DNA of 64,000 nucleotides from Rhizobium sp. NFR03 (lineage in GTDB: Bacteria; Pseudomonadota; Alphaproteobacteria; Rhizobiales; Rhizobiaceae). Location: NCBI RefSeq assembly GCF_900111275.1, contig NZ_FOGR01000001.1, positions 620,001 to 684,000 of the forward strand, written 5' to 3'. Below are positions 7,106 through 17,510 of the stretch, one piece after another. The stretch's first letter is position 1. Each line of letters begins with the position of its first letter. A model generated the notes under the pieces. The model saw only the letters and a list, made by a program, of their open reading frames with translations. It did no database searches and had not been told where the DNA came from. Both the position numbers and the translations under genes were made by a program.

Positions 7106-8392
7106 TCAATCCACAACGAGACCGCGTGCTACCCAGGCGCTGCGTGGAATGGTTTCGCCAAGCGCAAAGCGAAATGCGGTAACGGCGTCGAACGCGGTGT
7201 TCACGGTACAATCGAACGTCATCTCACGCCACACCCCGCGAGAGCGGACAGCACCGCCGCGGGCGCTGAGATGCTGCGCCGTAATCGATCCGCCGTTCTT
7301 CCCGAAACTCTGCACGAGATCCGGTGTGAACGCTGCGCTGGCGCGTCGCGCCTGCTCGGCGGCCTCGATGCTGCACATCTGCACGATACGCTTCTCTGGA
7401 GGCAGCTTGCCCAATGCGCCGCGCACGCGTGGATCCGACAGGATATTCTTGGAGTAGAGCGTCTTCGCCGGCTTTGGTGCCGGAGACGGTGTCGGCTTTG
7501 CCTGCGGCACGACCGGGGTGGCGGGAACAAATGCCGCCTGCTCGGCCGGCGTCATCGGCGTGTCGCTGTCGCTTTCGGGCGATGAAGCGGCTGGTGCCGC
7601 CTCCGCAGCTTCACTGTCCGGCTTTGCGGGAGGCGCGACAGGTGGAGGCGGAAGCGCCTTCTCTGTCGCAGGCGCCTCGGGAGCGGGCTCAGCTGTTGCC
7701 TGGGGAAAGGACACCTCCTCACCGGATGGCGTCTTGCCGGCAAGAATCTGCGGCACTGCCGGAGAGGCCCCTGTCGACTTCGGCTGAAGTGCGGGGGTTG
7801 AGGTTGGCGAAGCAGCCTCCTCCGGCGCCTGTTCGGCAACCGGCGCTGCAGTTGTCGTCGAGGCAGCCGTACCCTGTTTCTGCCCGGCATCGGGAAGCTT
7901 TGAAGGCGCCTCCGCAGCCGGGTCGCGTGGCGGTGCCTCGTCTTCGTCGGCCATGCCATTTGGTGCCGGCATATCCAGAGGGTCCGGTGGCGCATCCGGC
8001 TCCTCTGCCGCAGACGCCTCGAAGGGTTGCGATGCGGCGGCAGATGGCGTTGGCTCGGCCGGAGCCGATTTTGCGCCGGGCGGTGGCGAAGCTGCGGACT
8101 GTTCCGGCCTGGCTTTCCCAGGCGGTGCGCGATCTACCTTTTCCGAGGCAGCCTCCTCTTTCTCCGGCTCGGGCGCTGGCTTCGGTGCCTCTATAGCTTT
8201 CTCCGGCACCTCAGGTTCGGGCACGATCTCGACGGTCACACTCGGCTCGACGGGCGCCTCTGCCGTTCTCCGGGGAAGTTCCAGGAAAAACGGCGCAACG
8301 ACAACCGCGTGGAGAACCAGCGAGGCGATGACTGCCCAGAGAGGTCTGTCGTACCGATGGTGAGAAGAATCTGATGTCACAGGGAGGGACAT
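7106..8392 (-). CDS. TonB-like anchored protein with C-terminal DUF930 domain
   Basis: 428 residues from ATG 8392; a GTG at 8416 would add eight. There is a short cytoplasmic start, one membrane segment (about 18-38), then a long Pro/Ala/Glu-rich region (about 40-310) like the periplasm-spanning linker of TonB. The folded end (about 312-428) contains SDPRVRGALGKLP, MCSIEAAEQ and FDCTVNTAFDAVTAFRFALGE, which I recognise as the DUF930 domain of rhizobial proteins. The layout suggests a domain held across the periplasm from the inner membrane. The function of DUF930 is not known, and there is no TonB C-terminal motif. Confidence 0.8.
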   Translation of the reverse strand: MSLPVTSDSSHHRYDRPLWAVIASLVLHAVVVAPFFLELPRRTAEAPVEPSVTVEIVPEPEVPEKAIEAPKPAPEPEKEEAASEKVDRAPPGKARPEQSAASPPPGAKSAPAEPTPSAAASQPFEASAAEEPDAPPDPLDMPAPNGMADEDEAPPRDPAAEAPSKLPDAGQKQGTAASTTTAAPVAEQAPEEAASPTSTPALQPKSTGASPAVPQILAGKTPSGEEVSFPQATAEPAPEAPATEKALPPPPVAPPAKPDSEAAEAAPAASSPESDSDTPMTPAEQAAFVPATPVVPQAKPTPSPAPKPAKTLYSKNILSDPRVRGALGKLPPEKRIVQMCSIEAAEQARRASAAFTPDLVQSFGKNGGSITAQHLSARGGAVRSRGVWREMTFDCTVNTAFDAVTAFRFALGETIPRSAWVARGLVVD

Positions 8393-8459
8393 AGGCACTT
8401 TCAGCCGTAACACCAAGCGAGGGGACGTCTGCTGGCTGTCTTCTCACCGATGATGACGA

Positions 8460-9035
8460 TCAGGTCTCCGTCTGTGCAGCTTTGCATCCGAGTTGCGGCG
8501 ACATCAGCGCCATGGCGATAACATCGGCGTAAGCACCATTGCGGAACGCATAGGCCCGCAATACACCCTCGCGTCGAAAGCCTGCCCGTTCATAGAGCGC
8601 GATCGCGCCTGCATTATCGGAAAACACCGTTAGTTCCACGCGTAGGATCTGCAGCCAGTTGAAGGCCGCATCCAGCAGCGCCTCGAGCAGAACGACGCCG
8701 ATGCCCTGTCGTTGAAAATCATCATGAATGCCAAGGCCGAGGATGGCGACGTGCTGACGTCGCCCGGACTGGCAGTGCAATCCACCCAATCCCACGATCC
8801 GCCGGTCGAGTTCCGCAACCACCTTCGTCGAGGCCGCCTCGCCGCCGGCGCCGAGCCACCTTGCCGTTGCCTCTTCGCTCTGAAACGGCAACCTCTGCGT
8901 ACCCGCACGATAAAGCGGAAGATTGGAAAGTTCTGTGATGCCGGCGACATCGCGGTGCTCGGCCGCTCGAAGTCTCAAGCCTTCCGGAACAGGACGCCCG
9001 GCATGAGCACGGATAGGAAATGACGGATCAGGCAT
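8460..9035 (-). CDS. GNAT family N-acetyltransferase
   Basis: 191 residues. The acetyl-CoA binding signature is visible as LGLGIHDDFQRQGIGVVLL at about residues 98-116 (R/Q-x-x-G-x-G/A type), followed by LRVELTVFSDNAGAIALYERAGF, the classic motif B region. It most resembles the PhnO/SpeG-like group that acetylates small amines or protein N-termini; the substrate cannot be inferred. It is a single gene, separated from the DUF930 gene by a short gap and transcribed the same way. Confidence 0.9.
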   Translation of the reverse strand: MPDPSFPIRAHAGRPVPEGLRLRAAEHRDVAGITELSNLPLYRAGTQRLPFQSEEATARWLGAGGEAASTKVVAELDRRIVGLGGLHCQSGRRQHVAILGLGIHDDFQRQGIGVVLLEALLDAAFNWLQILRVELTVFSDNAGAIALYERAGFRREGVLRAYAFRNGAYADVIAMALMSPQLGCKAAQTET

Positions 9036-9388
9036 AGGTCGCTCCTTGGAGGGTCAAGGGCGAACCGATACCGGCCACCCTTCGGAGAGGGAGGCACGGA
9101 CGTTGGAACAGACAATCAGTCCCGACAACGCTCCGCACATCCCGAGAGGGATGTCATGATGCAGGTCGTCATGGGGCAAATCAGTTTCATGAGGCAAAGC
9201 TTATGCGGCGTCTCGCCTGCGGTCAAGAAGACCGTGCATGCGACAACGGACGCGGGGTCCCTCCTCCTCTCGCACCGACTGTATACAGGCTCGGACCGAG
9301 GTCGCTTTATGGAGGCAAAGATCGCGGCGGATCAACGTCAGAGAGCGTGATACGCGTCATACGGCGCAAGTCCACCAAAGATAAACGA
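9036..9388. other. Intergenic region without a supported gene
   Basis: 353 bases between the GNAT gene and the rpoD terminator. Short ORFs on both strands lack ribosome-binding sites and family character. It should hold the GNAT promoter; I see no repeat or RNA structure. Confidence 0.5.
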
Positions 9389-9419
9389 AAACGGCGCCCG
9401 CTTGTCGCGGGCGCCGTTT
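9389..9419 (-). terminator. rpoD terminator
   Basis: A GC-rich perfect inverted repeat with 13-base arms (AAACGGCGCCCGC) and a 5-base loop lies 25 bases after the rpoD stop. On the minus strand it is followed by a T-rich tract. Confidence 0.85.
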
Positions 9420-9444
9420 GCATATCATCGCCAGAACGCTCGGA

Positions 9445-11499
9445 TCAGCTGTCGAGGAACGACCGCAGCTTGCGCGACCGGCTCGGATGCTTGAGCTTGC
9501 GGAGCGCCTTCGCCTCGATCTGGCGAATACGCTCGCGTGTGACCGAGAACTGCTGGCCGACTTCCTCCAGCGTATGGTCCGTGTTCATGCCGATGCCGAA
9601 GCGCATGCGCAGAACACGTTCCTCACGCGGCGTCAGAGAAGCCAGCACGCGTGTCGTCGTTTCCCGCAGGTTCGCCTGAATGGCGGCGTCGATCGGCAGC
9701 AACGCGTTCTTGTCCTCGATGAAGTCACCGAGATGGCTGTCTTCCTCGTCACCGACAGGGGTTTCGAGCGAAATCGGCTCCTTGGCGATCTTCAGAACCT
9801 TGCGGACCTTCTCCAGCGGCATGGCCAGCTTCTCTGCCAGCTCTTCCGGAGTCGGTTCGCGGCCGATCTCGTGCAGCATCTGGCGCGATGTACGAACGAT
9901 CTTGTTGATCGTCTCGATCATGTGCACCGGAATACGGATCGTACGCGCCTGATCGGCAATCGAACGGGTGATCGCCTGCCGGATCCACCACGTCGCGTAG
10001 GTCGAGAACTTGTAGCCACGACGATACTCGAACTTGTCGACCGCCTTCATCAGGCCGATATTGCCCTCCTGGATAAGGTCCAGAAACTGAAGGCCGCGGT
10101 TCGTATACTTCTTGGCAATGGAGATCACGAGGCGAAGATTGGCTTCCACCATTTCCTTCTTCGCGATCCGGGCTTCGCGCTCGCCCTTCTGCACCATGTG
10201 AACGATCCGGCGGAATTCGGAAATCGAGATGCCGGTTTCCGTCGCCAGATTGTGGATCTCGCCACGGATCGCGCTGATCATGCGCTCTTCGTTCTTCACG
10301 AAAGGAGCCCAGCCACGCCCGGTCAGGTTGCTGACCGTTTCCATCCAGTTGGTCACGAGTTCGCTGCCGGAATACTGTTCCAGGAACGAGTCGCGCTTCA
10401 CACCGTAGCTTTCGGCGAGACGAAGCAGCTTGCCTTCGTTCTGAACCAGCCGCTTGTTGATGTCGTAAAGCTGCTCGACCAGATTATCGACGCGATTCTG
10501 GTTGAGAGACAGCGACTTCACAGCCGTGATGAGCTCGTCCTTGAGCTCCTTGTACTTTTTCTCCTGCGCGGATGTGAGCGATCCCGTCGCAGCATTCATC
10601 CGCAACTCGACCTGCTGATCCTGCAGCTTGCGCAGCTTCTTGTAGGTCTCGGCAATGATGTCGAGCGTTTCCATGACCTGCGGGCGCAGTTCCGCTTCCA
10701 TCGCGGCAAGAGAAAGGTTCGACTCGTCGTCGTCCTCTTCCTCTTCCTCCGGAGGCAGGCCCTCGCCGCCGACATTGGTGATGTCGTCTTCGCTGCTGCG
10801 CGAACGGCGGGTCTTTTCCTTCTCTTCGGCGGCCTTGCGGTCCGCCTCGATCTTTTCGGGCGACTGGAACTGCGGCGCAGCCTTGGCTTCCGGACCGGAA
10901 TAGGTCGTTTCGAGATCGATGATCTCGCGCAGGAGGGTCTGGCCCTCGTTCAGTTCGTCACGCCAGATGATGATGGCCTGGAACGTCAGCGGGCTCTCGC
11001 AGAGACCCGCGATCATCGTTTCGCGGCCAGCCTCGATACGCTTGGCGATCGCGATTTCGCCCTCGCGCGACAGAAGCTCGACCGAGCCCATCTCGCGCAG
11101 ATACATCCGCACCGGATCATCCGTCCGGTCCGTCGGTTCTTTCTTCTTGGCGGTTGCGAGCGCGGTGCCGCTGGAGGTCGCGATTTCGCCGCCCTCGCTA
11201 TCGGGCTCGTCGTCGCTTGCCTCTTCCTCGCCGCCGGACGCGTTCTCGTCGACCTCTTCATCCTCGACGACGTTGATACCCATGTCGGACAACATGGCCA
11301 TCGTGTCTTCGATCTGCTCGGAGGTCACCTCTTCGGACGGAAGCACGGAGTTCAGCTCGTCCATCGTGACGTAGCCGCGCTTCTTGGCGGCCTTGATCAT
11401 CTTCTTGACCGCGTCGTCCGAGAGATCGAGAAGCGGGCCGTCCGTTGCGCCGTCGCGTTCAGATTCGGCTTCTTCGTTCTCTTTGACTTTGGTTGCCAT
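9445..11499 (-). CDS. rpoD: RNA polymerase primary sigma factor RpoD (sigma-70)
   Basis: 684 residues, the usual rhizobial length, starting [12 protein letters not shown]. Region 1.1 is followed by region 1.2 ([23 protein letters not shown]), an acidic non-conserved insert with Glu/Asp runs, region 2 with the -10 recognition helix ([20 protein letters not shown]), region 3, and region 4.2 ([22 protein letters not shown]) for -35 recognition. It directs housekeeping transcription. In many rhizobia rpoD follows dnaG closely; here a GNAT gene and recQ lie between them. The upstream 420-base gap leaves room for its own promoter. Confidence 0.98.
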   Translation of the reverse strand: MATKVKENEEAESERDGATDGPLLDLSDDAVKKMIKAAKKRGYVTMDELNSVLPSEEVTSEQIEDTMAMLSDMGINVVEDEEVDENASGGEEEASDDEPDSEGGEIATSSGTALATAKKKEPTDRTDDPVRMYLREMGSVELLSREGEIAIAKRIEAGRETMIAGLCESPLTFQAIIIWRDELNEGQTLLREIIDLETTYSGPEAKAAPQFQSPEKIEADRKAAEEKEKTRRSRSSEDDITNVGGEGLPPEEEEEDDDESNLSLAAMEAELRPQVMETLDIIAETYKKLRKLQDQQVELRMNAATGSLTSAQEKKYKELKDELITAVKSLSLNQNRVDNLVEQLYDINKRLVQNEGKLLRLAESYGVKRDSFLEQYSGSELVTNWMETVSNLTGRGWAPFVKNEERMISAIRGEIHNLATETGISISEFRRIVHMVQKGEREARIAKKEMVEANLRLVISIAKKYTNRGLQFLDLIQEGNIGLMKAVDKFEYRRGYKFSTYATWWIRQAITRSIADQARTIRIPVHMIETINKIVRTSRQMLHEIGREPTPEELAEKLAMPLEKVRKVLKIAKEPISLETPVGDEEDSHLGDFIEDKNALLPIDAAIQANLRETTTRVLASLTPREERVLRMRFGIGMNTDHTLEEVGQQFSVTRERIRQIEAKALRKLKHPSRSRKLRSFLDS

Positions 11500-11921
11500 T
11501 CTTCGTCGCTTTCTTTGGACCAGCATTCCACGTTGGAGCGGTGACGAGCCGTGTGGCCCGGGCGCCTACCGGCGCAACACCGCGAACATTATCCCTGACC
11601 TAACGGGCTGATATTAATTCCCGATTAACCACGGCATCTGCCGCGATAATCCCGGTCGGCTGCGACAGCAGCACGCTCCAAACACCACTTGCATGATGAT
11701 CGTTTCCGCCGTATCCAATAAACCTTCCAAGCCAAAGATGGTTGATTCCCAGATTCTTCGGCTACGTCAAGCTCTTCCGGCAGAAAACAGCGCAATTAGG
11801 CGAAAAACGCCGGAATTAAGGCTCGACAGTCCTGCTGTTTCTATCTGCTAGGCAGATGTAGGGTTTTTCACCCGCAAGACAAGACCATCGCCCATAAGAG
11901 CTTGCACCGTATGGATCGAGA
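11500..11921. other. Intergenic region upstream of rpoD
   Basis: 422 bases between the start of rpoD and the end of the GNAT gene. It contains AT-richer stretches, for example around 11600-11640, and should hold the rpoD promoter, but I cannot place a convincing -35/-10 pair. No gene is supported. Confidence 0.5.
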
Positions 11922-12554
11922 TCAGAAATCTGTTGCATCGGGAGGGACGATGAGGGGAATTTGCGGCGCAGCCGTGCGAGGCAGAACACCAGTCACACGC
12001 GGGTCTTCGATCACCTCAACCAGATACGCATAGGGGCGAAAACCTGCCCGCTGATAAAATGCCATCGCCTTGGGATGATCGAAGTTGCAGGTGTGCAACC
12101 AAACCCTTTCGACGGGATCACGCCACGCGCGCAGCAGCGCGTTGAACATGAGATACCAGCCCACACCCCTGCCGATGACGTCGGCCACCACGCCAAAAAA
12201 GACGATCTCGCATTCGCCTTTAACGGAAAAATCCAGCTCCAGAAGCCCCGCTGGCCCGGCAGTGCCTTGCAGAACATAGATCTCGACCTGCGGATCCGAG
12301 AGAACAGCGCCAAGAGCCTCGTCCGAGAGTTCCAGCCGCGACGTCCAGAGAAGGTCCTCGCCCACGCGCCGATAAAGTGCTCGATAACCATCGAGATCGT
12401 CAACGGGCCATCTCAGAAGAGAAAACTCGCTACTCTCGGGCGTCGCTCCCAGAACAGGTGGTGTTCGCATCTCAAGGCACGTGACTGCGTTGACCAGCGC
12501 GCCTGGAGGGATTGCGGAATAACCGAGCGGCAGGACGGGATTGGATGTTTTCAT
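11922..12554 (-). CDS. GNAT family N-acetyltransferase
   Basis: 210 residues. The C-terminal half carries the GNAT core: EIVFFGVVADVIGRGVGWYLMFNALLRAW for acetyl-CoA binding, then VWLHTCNFDHPKAMAFYQRAGFRPYAYL. The N-terminal part (to about residue 50) is less conserved, and the true start could be the internal MRTPP. Proteins of this layout are common in alphaproteobacteria, usually with unknown acceptor. It stands alone between recQ and rpoD on the same strand. Confidence 0.85.
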   Translation of the reverse strand: MKTSNPVLPLGYSAIPPGALVNAVTCLEMRTPPVLGATPESSEFSLLRWPVDDLDGYRALYRRVGEDLLWTSRLELSDEALGAVLSDPQVEIYVLQGTAGPAGLLELDFSVKGECEIVFFGVVADVIGRGVGWYLMFNALLRAWRDPVERVWLHTCNFDHPKAMAFYQRAGFRPYAYLVEVIEDPRVTGVLPRTAAPQIPLIVPPDATDF

Positions 12555-12588
12555 GAGATCAGGCCGCCTCTAGCTGTCGATAGCATTG

Positions 12589-12683
12589 CCAGCCGAAGCG
12601 GGGTCGCTTTGGCGTCGGACAATGCGGTTAAAACAAGGATTTAGGACAATTCCTTTAAACCCGTGTTCATCAGAATCGTCCTA
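12589..12683 (+). repeat. Palindromic intergenic repeat, copy A
   Basis: About 95 bases closely matching the reverse complement of 22197-22290. The first 45 bases (from CCAGCCGAAGCGG to GGACAATGC) differ at only a few positions; the second half is an imperfect hairpin with TAGGAC arms around a central CCCGTGTT. The arrangement resembles RIME/REP-like elements of Rhizobiaceae. It ends inside the recQ stop codon. Confidence 0.8.
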
Positions 12684-14627
12684 GTCCGCCATGGAGATAA
12701 CGTTGAGAAACGCCATACCGAACCGCTCGCGCTTGGACTGGCCGATACCGGGGATAGCAAGAAGTCCTTCCGAGGTCGACGGTCGCTCGCGGGCAAGCGC
12801 GATCAACGTGGTGTCTGGAAAGATGACATAAGGCGGGACGTTCATATCTTTGGCCAACGACGCGCGAAGTGCCCGCAGGGCCTGAAAGAGGTCGAGATCG
12901 CGCGCTGAGAGATCGACCTGCGCGGGTGAACCGCCTTTGACGTGCCGCGAGGCCTTGGCAGATGTCGGGCGATCCTTGCGAAACCGCACCTCCGTTTCCT
13001 TCTTGAAGACAGCACGCGCCGCCGGCTCCAGCTTCAGGGCTCCGAACGCGGCGTGATCCACGCTGAGGAAGCCTGCGGCCAGCAACTGCCGCAGGATCGA
13101 CTGCCAGGTCTTCGCCGCAATCTCCTTGCCGGCCCCGAATACCGGCATATCAGCATGCCCAAACCGGGTCGTCTTCTCGTTGACCGTGCCGGTCAGCACA
13201 TCGATCACGTGCCCCGCGCCGAAACGTTCACCCGTTCGATAGACGGCGGCCAGCGCCTTGATCGCCGCCTCGGTCCCGTCCCATGTCTCGACCGGGTTGA
13301 GGCAGGTATCGCAGTTGCCGCAACCGCCGGGGTGCCGTTCACCGAAATGCGCCAGGATAGCCTGTCGCCGGCAAGAGGCCGTCTCGCAGATGCCGAGGAG
13401 CGATCCGAGCTTGCCACGCTCGATGCGCTTGATGTCGTCAGCCGCCCCCCCTTCATCGATCATCTTGCGCCGCTGGATGACGTCGGCCATGCCATAGGCC
13501 ATCCAGGCCTGCGACGGCATACCGTCACGCCCTGCGCGCCCCGTCTCCTGGTAGTAGGCCTCGACGGAACCTGGCAGGTCGAGATGCGCCACATAGCGCA
13601 CATCCGGCTTGTCGATTCCCATGCCAAAGGCGACCGTCGCGACGAGGCAGAGGTTCTCTTCCTTCAAGAACGCATCCTGATTGGCATCGCGCACCGCACG
13701 GTCCATTCCGGCGTGGTAGGCGAGCGCCCTGATGCCCTGCCCGTTCAGCCATTCCGCCGTATCTTCGACCTTCGCACGCGACAGGCAATAGACGATGCCG
13801 CTCGCGCCCTTGTGTCGAGAGAGAAAGCGCAGCAATTGCTGGCGCGGCTGATCTCGCTCCACGATCTCGTAAGCGATATTCGGGCGGTCGAAACTCGTGC
13901 TGAAAACACGCGCATCGGAGAGCGCAAGACGCTCGATAATATCGCCGCGCGTCTGCGGATCGGCCGTCGCTGTCAGCGCCATGCGCGGCACCCCGGGATA
14001 GAGCGTCGCCAGCTGACCGAGCGTGCGATATTCCGGCCGGAAGTCGTGACCCCACTGCGAAACGCAATGCGCTTCGTCGATCGCAAACAGAGCGATCTCC
14101 ACCCCCGCCACCATCTCGCGGAAACCGTCTGTCACGATCCGCTCCGGTGTGACGTAGAGAAGATCGAGCGTCCCGTCGCGCACCGATCGCCGCACGTCAA
14201 GGAAGTCTTCGCGCGACAGCGACGAATTCAAAGCCGCCGCCCGAACGCCAAGCGCCTTCAACGCCTCCACCTGATCTCGCATCAGCGCGATCAAGGGGGA
14301 CACGACGATCCCCAGACCCGAACGGCAGAGCGCCGGAACCTGGAAACAGAGCGATTTGCCGGCTCCCGTTGGAAACAGCACCACCGCATCCCCGCCCGAA
14401 ACCACATGCTCGACCACCTCGCCCTGCTGTCCCCGAAAAACGGAGTAGCCGTAAACGGATTTCAAAACATCCAGCGGCGGCTTGCCGGTTGTCCGGACTG
14501 CCTCCGACGCGAAATCCCGCGCGTTTCCGGCCGAGGGATCGCCAGATCGGGGATCGCCGGGGGGATCGAAAAGCGGGTCGTTGCGATTGGAAAAAGAAGG
14601 CACTGGAGAAGATGTCATGAAAGCCAT
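12681..14627 (-). CDS. recQ: ATP-dependent DNA helicase RecQ
   Basis: 648 residues from ATG 14627 (14618 is an alternative). Walker A is FPTGAGKS at 85-92, followed by the DEAH box in [19 protein letters not shown]. Helicase motif VI lies in [13 protein letters not shown], a zinc-binding RQC segment with the four cysteines CETASC...CGNCDTC follows, then a winged-helix region and a C-terminal HRDC domain. It unwinds DNA 3' to 5' and works in RecF-pathway repair. The roughly 50 residues before the helicase core are an extension relative to E. coli RecQ. The stop codon coincides with the end of repeat copy A. Confidence 0.97.
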   Translation of the reverse strand: MAFMTSSPVPSFSNRNDPLFDPPGDPRSGDPSAGNARDFASEAVRTTGKPPLDVLKSVYGYSVFRGQQGEVVEHVVSGGDAVVLFPTGAGKSLCFQVPALCRSGLGIVVSPLIALMRDQVEALKALGVRAAALNSSLSREDFLDVRRSVRDGTLDLLYVTPERIVTDGFREMVAGVEIALFAIDEAHCVSQWGHDFRPEYRTLGQLATLYPGVPRMALTATADPQTRGDIIERLALSDARVFSTSFDRPNIAYEIVERDQPRQQLLRFLSRHKGASGIVYCLSRAKVEDTAEWLNGQGIRALAYHAGMDRAVRDANQDAFLKEENLCLVATVAFGMGIDKPDVRYVAHLDLPGSVEAYYQETGRAGRDGMPSQAWMAYGMADVIQRRKMIDEGGAADDIKRIERGKLGSLLGICETASCRRQAILAHFGERHPGGCGNCDTCLNPVETWDGTEAAIKALAAVYRTGERFGAGHVIDVLTGTVNEKTTRFGHADMPVFGAGKEIAAKTWQSILRQLLAAGFLSVDHAAFGALKLEPAARAVFKKETEVRFRKDRPTSAKASRHVKGGSPAQVDLSARDLDLFQALRALRASLAKDMNVPPYVIFPDTTLIALARERPSTSEGLLAIPGIGQSKRERFGMAFLNVISMAD

Positions 14628-14855
14628 TCTGCACGATTCCACCAGCCGGCGCGAGGGCGCTGGCTGCCGAACGCCATGAAGATCACAGCGGAGTGGACCC
14701 ACATGCCCCTCTGGCGTGAGTGAAAGAATACAGAAAGAGCGACGAAAGAGAAGCGTTTTGTTCTTGCTTTGTTCAAAATATCAATTAGGGTTTTCTCATG
14801 AACCGAAGCAGGGCGAGGACAGGGAGGCGCGGGAATGACCTCTACAATTCACCCG

Positions 14856-16907
14856 TCATTTCGCGCCCGGTCCTTTGACCCGACCGGAGAGCACGCCGAA
14901 CCCCTCGATGATCGCCTCCTGATTCTCCAGGCGCTCCACTTCATGCTGCACCTCTTCCAGATTGCGCAGGACAAGACTTGCCAGTTCGTCGTCGCCGTCT
15001 TCCGTCGCCCTTGCAAGATCGCGCTCCAGCTCGCGACGCTGCCAGAGAAGCGCCTTCGTCCGTTTGTGCAGCGCCAGAGCCTGCCGATAGCCTTCCAGCG
15101 CATCGGCGGGATCGGCCGCCTGCGTCGCGATCCAGAGCCGGGCGAAGCGAACCTGCTGATCGAGCATCGCAAGAAGCCCGGCAAAACCGGCAGCCTCGAG
15201 ATTCTCCACCAGCATCTCGCGCGTCAGCCGTGGCCCCTTGGCGGCAGCCGCATTCAGGACCTGGGACCAGAGGCGCTGAAGCTCCTTGCTCTCGTAGTCG
15301 ATAACGGAGATCTCGTCATACTCGGCAAACAACACGTCGGGATGATTGACGATCGTCAGGGCCAGCACGCTTTCCTTCAGCGGCGGCAGAGACTGCACGC
15401 CGGACACGATCGAGGATCGCGCCAGCCGTTCGGAAACGCCAGCGAGACTGCGCATCGGCGCGGTGTCCTTGCCGAACCCGCCGCGTCCGCCGGATCTGCC
15501 ACCACCCTGCCCGCCACTCCTTTGGCCACCTCCGGACTGAAATCCGCCTGCACCCCCGCCGCGCGAATAGTTTCCGCCCTGAAAGCCGCCACCTTGGAAG
15601 CCCGAACGCTGCGGCCCGCGCAGATAGGTGTTCAGCCGGTCGCGCATGGCCTGCCCGTAGTGCCGCCGAACGCTTTCATCGGCAATCACGCCGACGACCT
15701 GCTTGAGTTTCGCCTCCAGTTCCGCCCGCTTTTCCGGCGTGTCAAAGCTTCCGGCCTGAACCTCCCGGGTCCAAACCATTTCGGACAGGGACCGTGCGGC
15801 CGCCAGCACCCGGTCGAACGGCGCTCGTCCCTCTTCACGCACGAGATCGTCGGGATCCTTGCCGTCCGGCAGCAGCGCGAACCGCACGGATCGACCGGGC
15901 TTGAGGTGCGGCAGCGCTACATCGACGGCCCGATTGGCAGCCCGGATTCCGGCGCCGTCCCCATCGAAGCAGAGGATCGGCTCCTGCGTCAGCTTCCAGA
16001 GAAGTTCCAGCTGGTTCTCGGTCAGCGCCGTACCAAGTGGCGCCACCGCATTCTCGATTCCCGCCTGGTGGAGAGCGATGACGTCCATATAGCCTTCGAC
16101 GGCGATGATCGTGTCGTTGCCATCGGCGCCCCCGAGCGTCCGGCGGGCGCGAGCAAAATTATAGAGCACGTTCCCTTTGTGAAAGAGCTCGGTCTCATTG
16201 GAGTTCAGGTACTTCGCAGGCGCATCCGGCGACATGGCGCGCCCGCCGAACGCGATCACCTTCTCGCGCGACGAGAGGATCGGAAACATGATCCGGTCGC
16301 GAAATCGGTCATAGGATACGGCAATATCAGGACCATGCACCACGAGGCCGCAGGCCTCGATCTGCTCGCGCGGGATGCCTTTGTTGGCAAGGTGCTCCTT
16401 CAGGGCGTTACGGCTTTCCGGCGCGTAGCCGAGCCGAAACGTTTCGATCGTCCGCCCCGTCAGTCCCCGGTCGCGTAGATAGGCGCGAGCACGCGCGCCG
16501 TTCGCGGTCTGCAACTGATCCTGAAAGAAGTGCGTCGCCATCTCCATGACGTCCTGCAGCGTCGAACGCTGCTTGTCCCGCTTCTCCGCTTCCACATCCG
16601 GCTGCGGCATGGCGACACCGGCGAGATCGGCGATCTGCTGAACGGCCTCGGGAAAGCTCATCCCGTCGAGTTCATTCAGAAAACGGAAATGATCCCCCGA
16701 AACACCGCAACCGAAGCAGTGATAACGACCCTTCCGGTCTTCGCAGTGGAAGCTCGGCGACTTCTCTCCGTGAAAGGGGCAGCAGGCCCAATAATCACCC
16801 TTGGACGCGTTGGTCTTCTTCCGATCCCAGGTCACGCGCTTGCCGATCACGTCCGAAATGGGGACGCGATCCTTGATCTCTTCGAGAAAGGTCGGGGAAA
16901 AACGCAT
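14856..16907 (-). CDS. dnaG: DNA primase DnaG
   Basis: 683 residues from MRFSPTFLEEI; a GTG at 16928 would add seven. The CHC2 zinc finger uses C43, H46, C64 and C67 (CPFH...CFGC). The catalytic core has the RFRDRIMFPI motif, and the TOPRIM domain shows VEGYMDVI and the acidic CFDGDGAG. A Gly/Arg-rich linker (about residues 430-500) separates the core from the C-terminal helicase-interaction domain. The enzyme makes RNA primers at the replication fork with DnaB. The Gly-rich linker is longer than in E. coli but usual for rhizobia. Confidence 0.98.
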   Translation of the reverse strand: MRFSPTFLEEIKDRVPISDVIGKRVTWDRKKTNASKGDYWACCPFHGEKSPSFHCEDRKGRYHCFGCGVSGDHFRFLNELDGMSFPEAVQQIADLAGVAMPQPDVEAEKRDKQRSTLQDVMEMATHFFQDQLQTANGARARAYLRDRGLTGRTIETFRLGYAPESRNALKEHLANKGIPREQIEACGLVVHGPDIAVSYDRFRDRIMFPILSSREKVIAFGGRAMSPDAPAKYLNSNETELFHKGNVLYNFARARRTLGGADGNDTIIAVEGYMDVIALHQAGIENAVAPLGTALTENQLELLWKLTQEPILCFDGDGAGIRAANRAVDVALPHLKPGRSVRFALLPDGKDPDDLVREEGRAPFDRVLAAARSLSEMVWTREVQAGSFDTPEKRAELEAKLKQVVGVIADESVRRHYGQAMRDRLNTYLRGPQRSGFQGGGFQGGNYSRGGGAGGFQSGGGQRSGGQGGGRSGGRGGFGKDTAPMRSLAGVSERLARSSIVSGVQSLPPLKESVLALTIVNHPDVLFAEYDEISVIDYESKELQRLWSQVLNAAAAKGPRLTREMLVENLEAAGFAGLLAMLDQQVRFARLWIATQAADPADALEGYRQALALHKRTKALLWQRRELERDLARATEDGDDELASLVLRNLEEVQHEVERLENQEAIIEGFGVLSGRVKGPGAK

Positions 16908-17051
16908 GAACTCGATATAGTCGCTCACGCGCCGTATCGCTACAGCGCGCGACGTCCCTTACCGCTATCCACAGGCACGGCAAGATCAAATGGTTGTCGC
17001 GAGCCCCGCAATCGTGACATCGACTGCGGGACATCGTGTCAGCAGATAGTG

Positions 17052-17510
17052 TCAGGCGCCGGACAGAAGGTTCTTCAGAACGGCGGATGCCTTGGCGAAA
17101 TCCATCTGGCCCGCGTGCCGCTCCTTCAGGATCGCCATCACTTTCCCCATATCCTTGGGTCCCGCCGCCTGCGCATCGGCAATCGCGGCCGCAACGACGT
17201 CCTTCACCCGCGCTTCGGAGAATTGCTCCGGCTGGAAATCGGCGATGATGGCGATTTCCTCCCGCTCATGGGTCGCCAGCTCCGGCCGGCCGGCATCCTC
17301 GTAGACCTTTGCCGATTCTTCACGCTGCTTGACCATCTTCGCAAGGATCTGCAGCAACTCGTCATCGGTCGTTTCCGGCTTGCCTACGCCACGATTGGCG
17401 ATATCGCGGTCCTTGAGCGCCGCCTGCACCAGCCGCAACGTGGAAACGCGGCGAGCGTCCTTGGCCTTCATCGCCGTCTTCAGGGCATCGTTGATCGTGT
17501 CACGCAGCAT
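17052..17510 (-). CDS. yqeY: GatB/YqeY domain protein
   Basis: 152 residues beginning MLRDTINDALKTAMKAKD after a GGGAGA ribosome-binding site; upstream in-frame codons lack family character. It consists of the YqeY helical domain, with RVSTLRLVQAALKDRDI, YEDAGRPELATHEREEIAII, and PKDMGKVMAILKERHAGQMDFAKAS near the end. The domain resembles the tRNA-binding tail of GatB amidotransferase, but free-standing YqeY has no firmly established role. It lies about 140 bases upstream of dnaG on the same strand, a frequent neighbour of dnaG in this group. Confidence 0.9.
   Translation of the reverse strand: MLRDTINDALKTAMKAKDARRVSTLRLVQAALKDRDIANRGVGKPETTDDELLQILAKMVKQREESAKVYEDAGRPELATHEREEIAIIADFQPEQFSEARVKDVVAAAIADAQAAGPKDMGKVMAILKERHAGQMDFAKASAVLKNLLSGA

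Noticed and set aside
9418-11544. 708-codon plus-strand ORF across rpoD
   Set aside because: It is fully antisense to rpoD, has no ribosome-binding site or domain, and results from the high-GC third-position pattern of rpoD.
12942-16478. Long plus-strand ORFs opposite recQ and dnaG
   Set aside because: Both are antisense to well-supported conserved genes and lack starts, domains or ribosome-binding sites.
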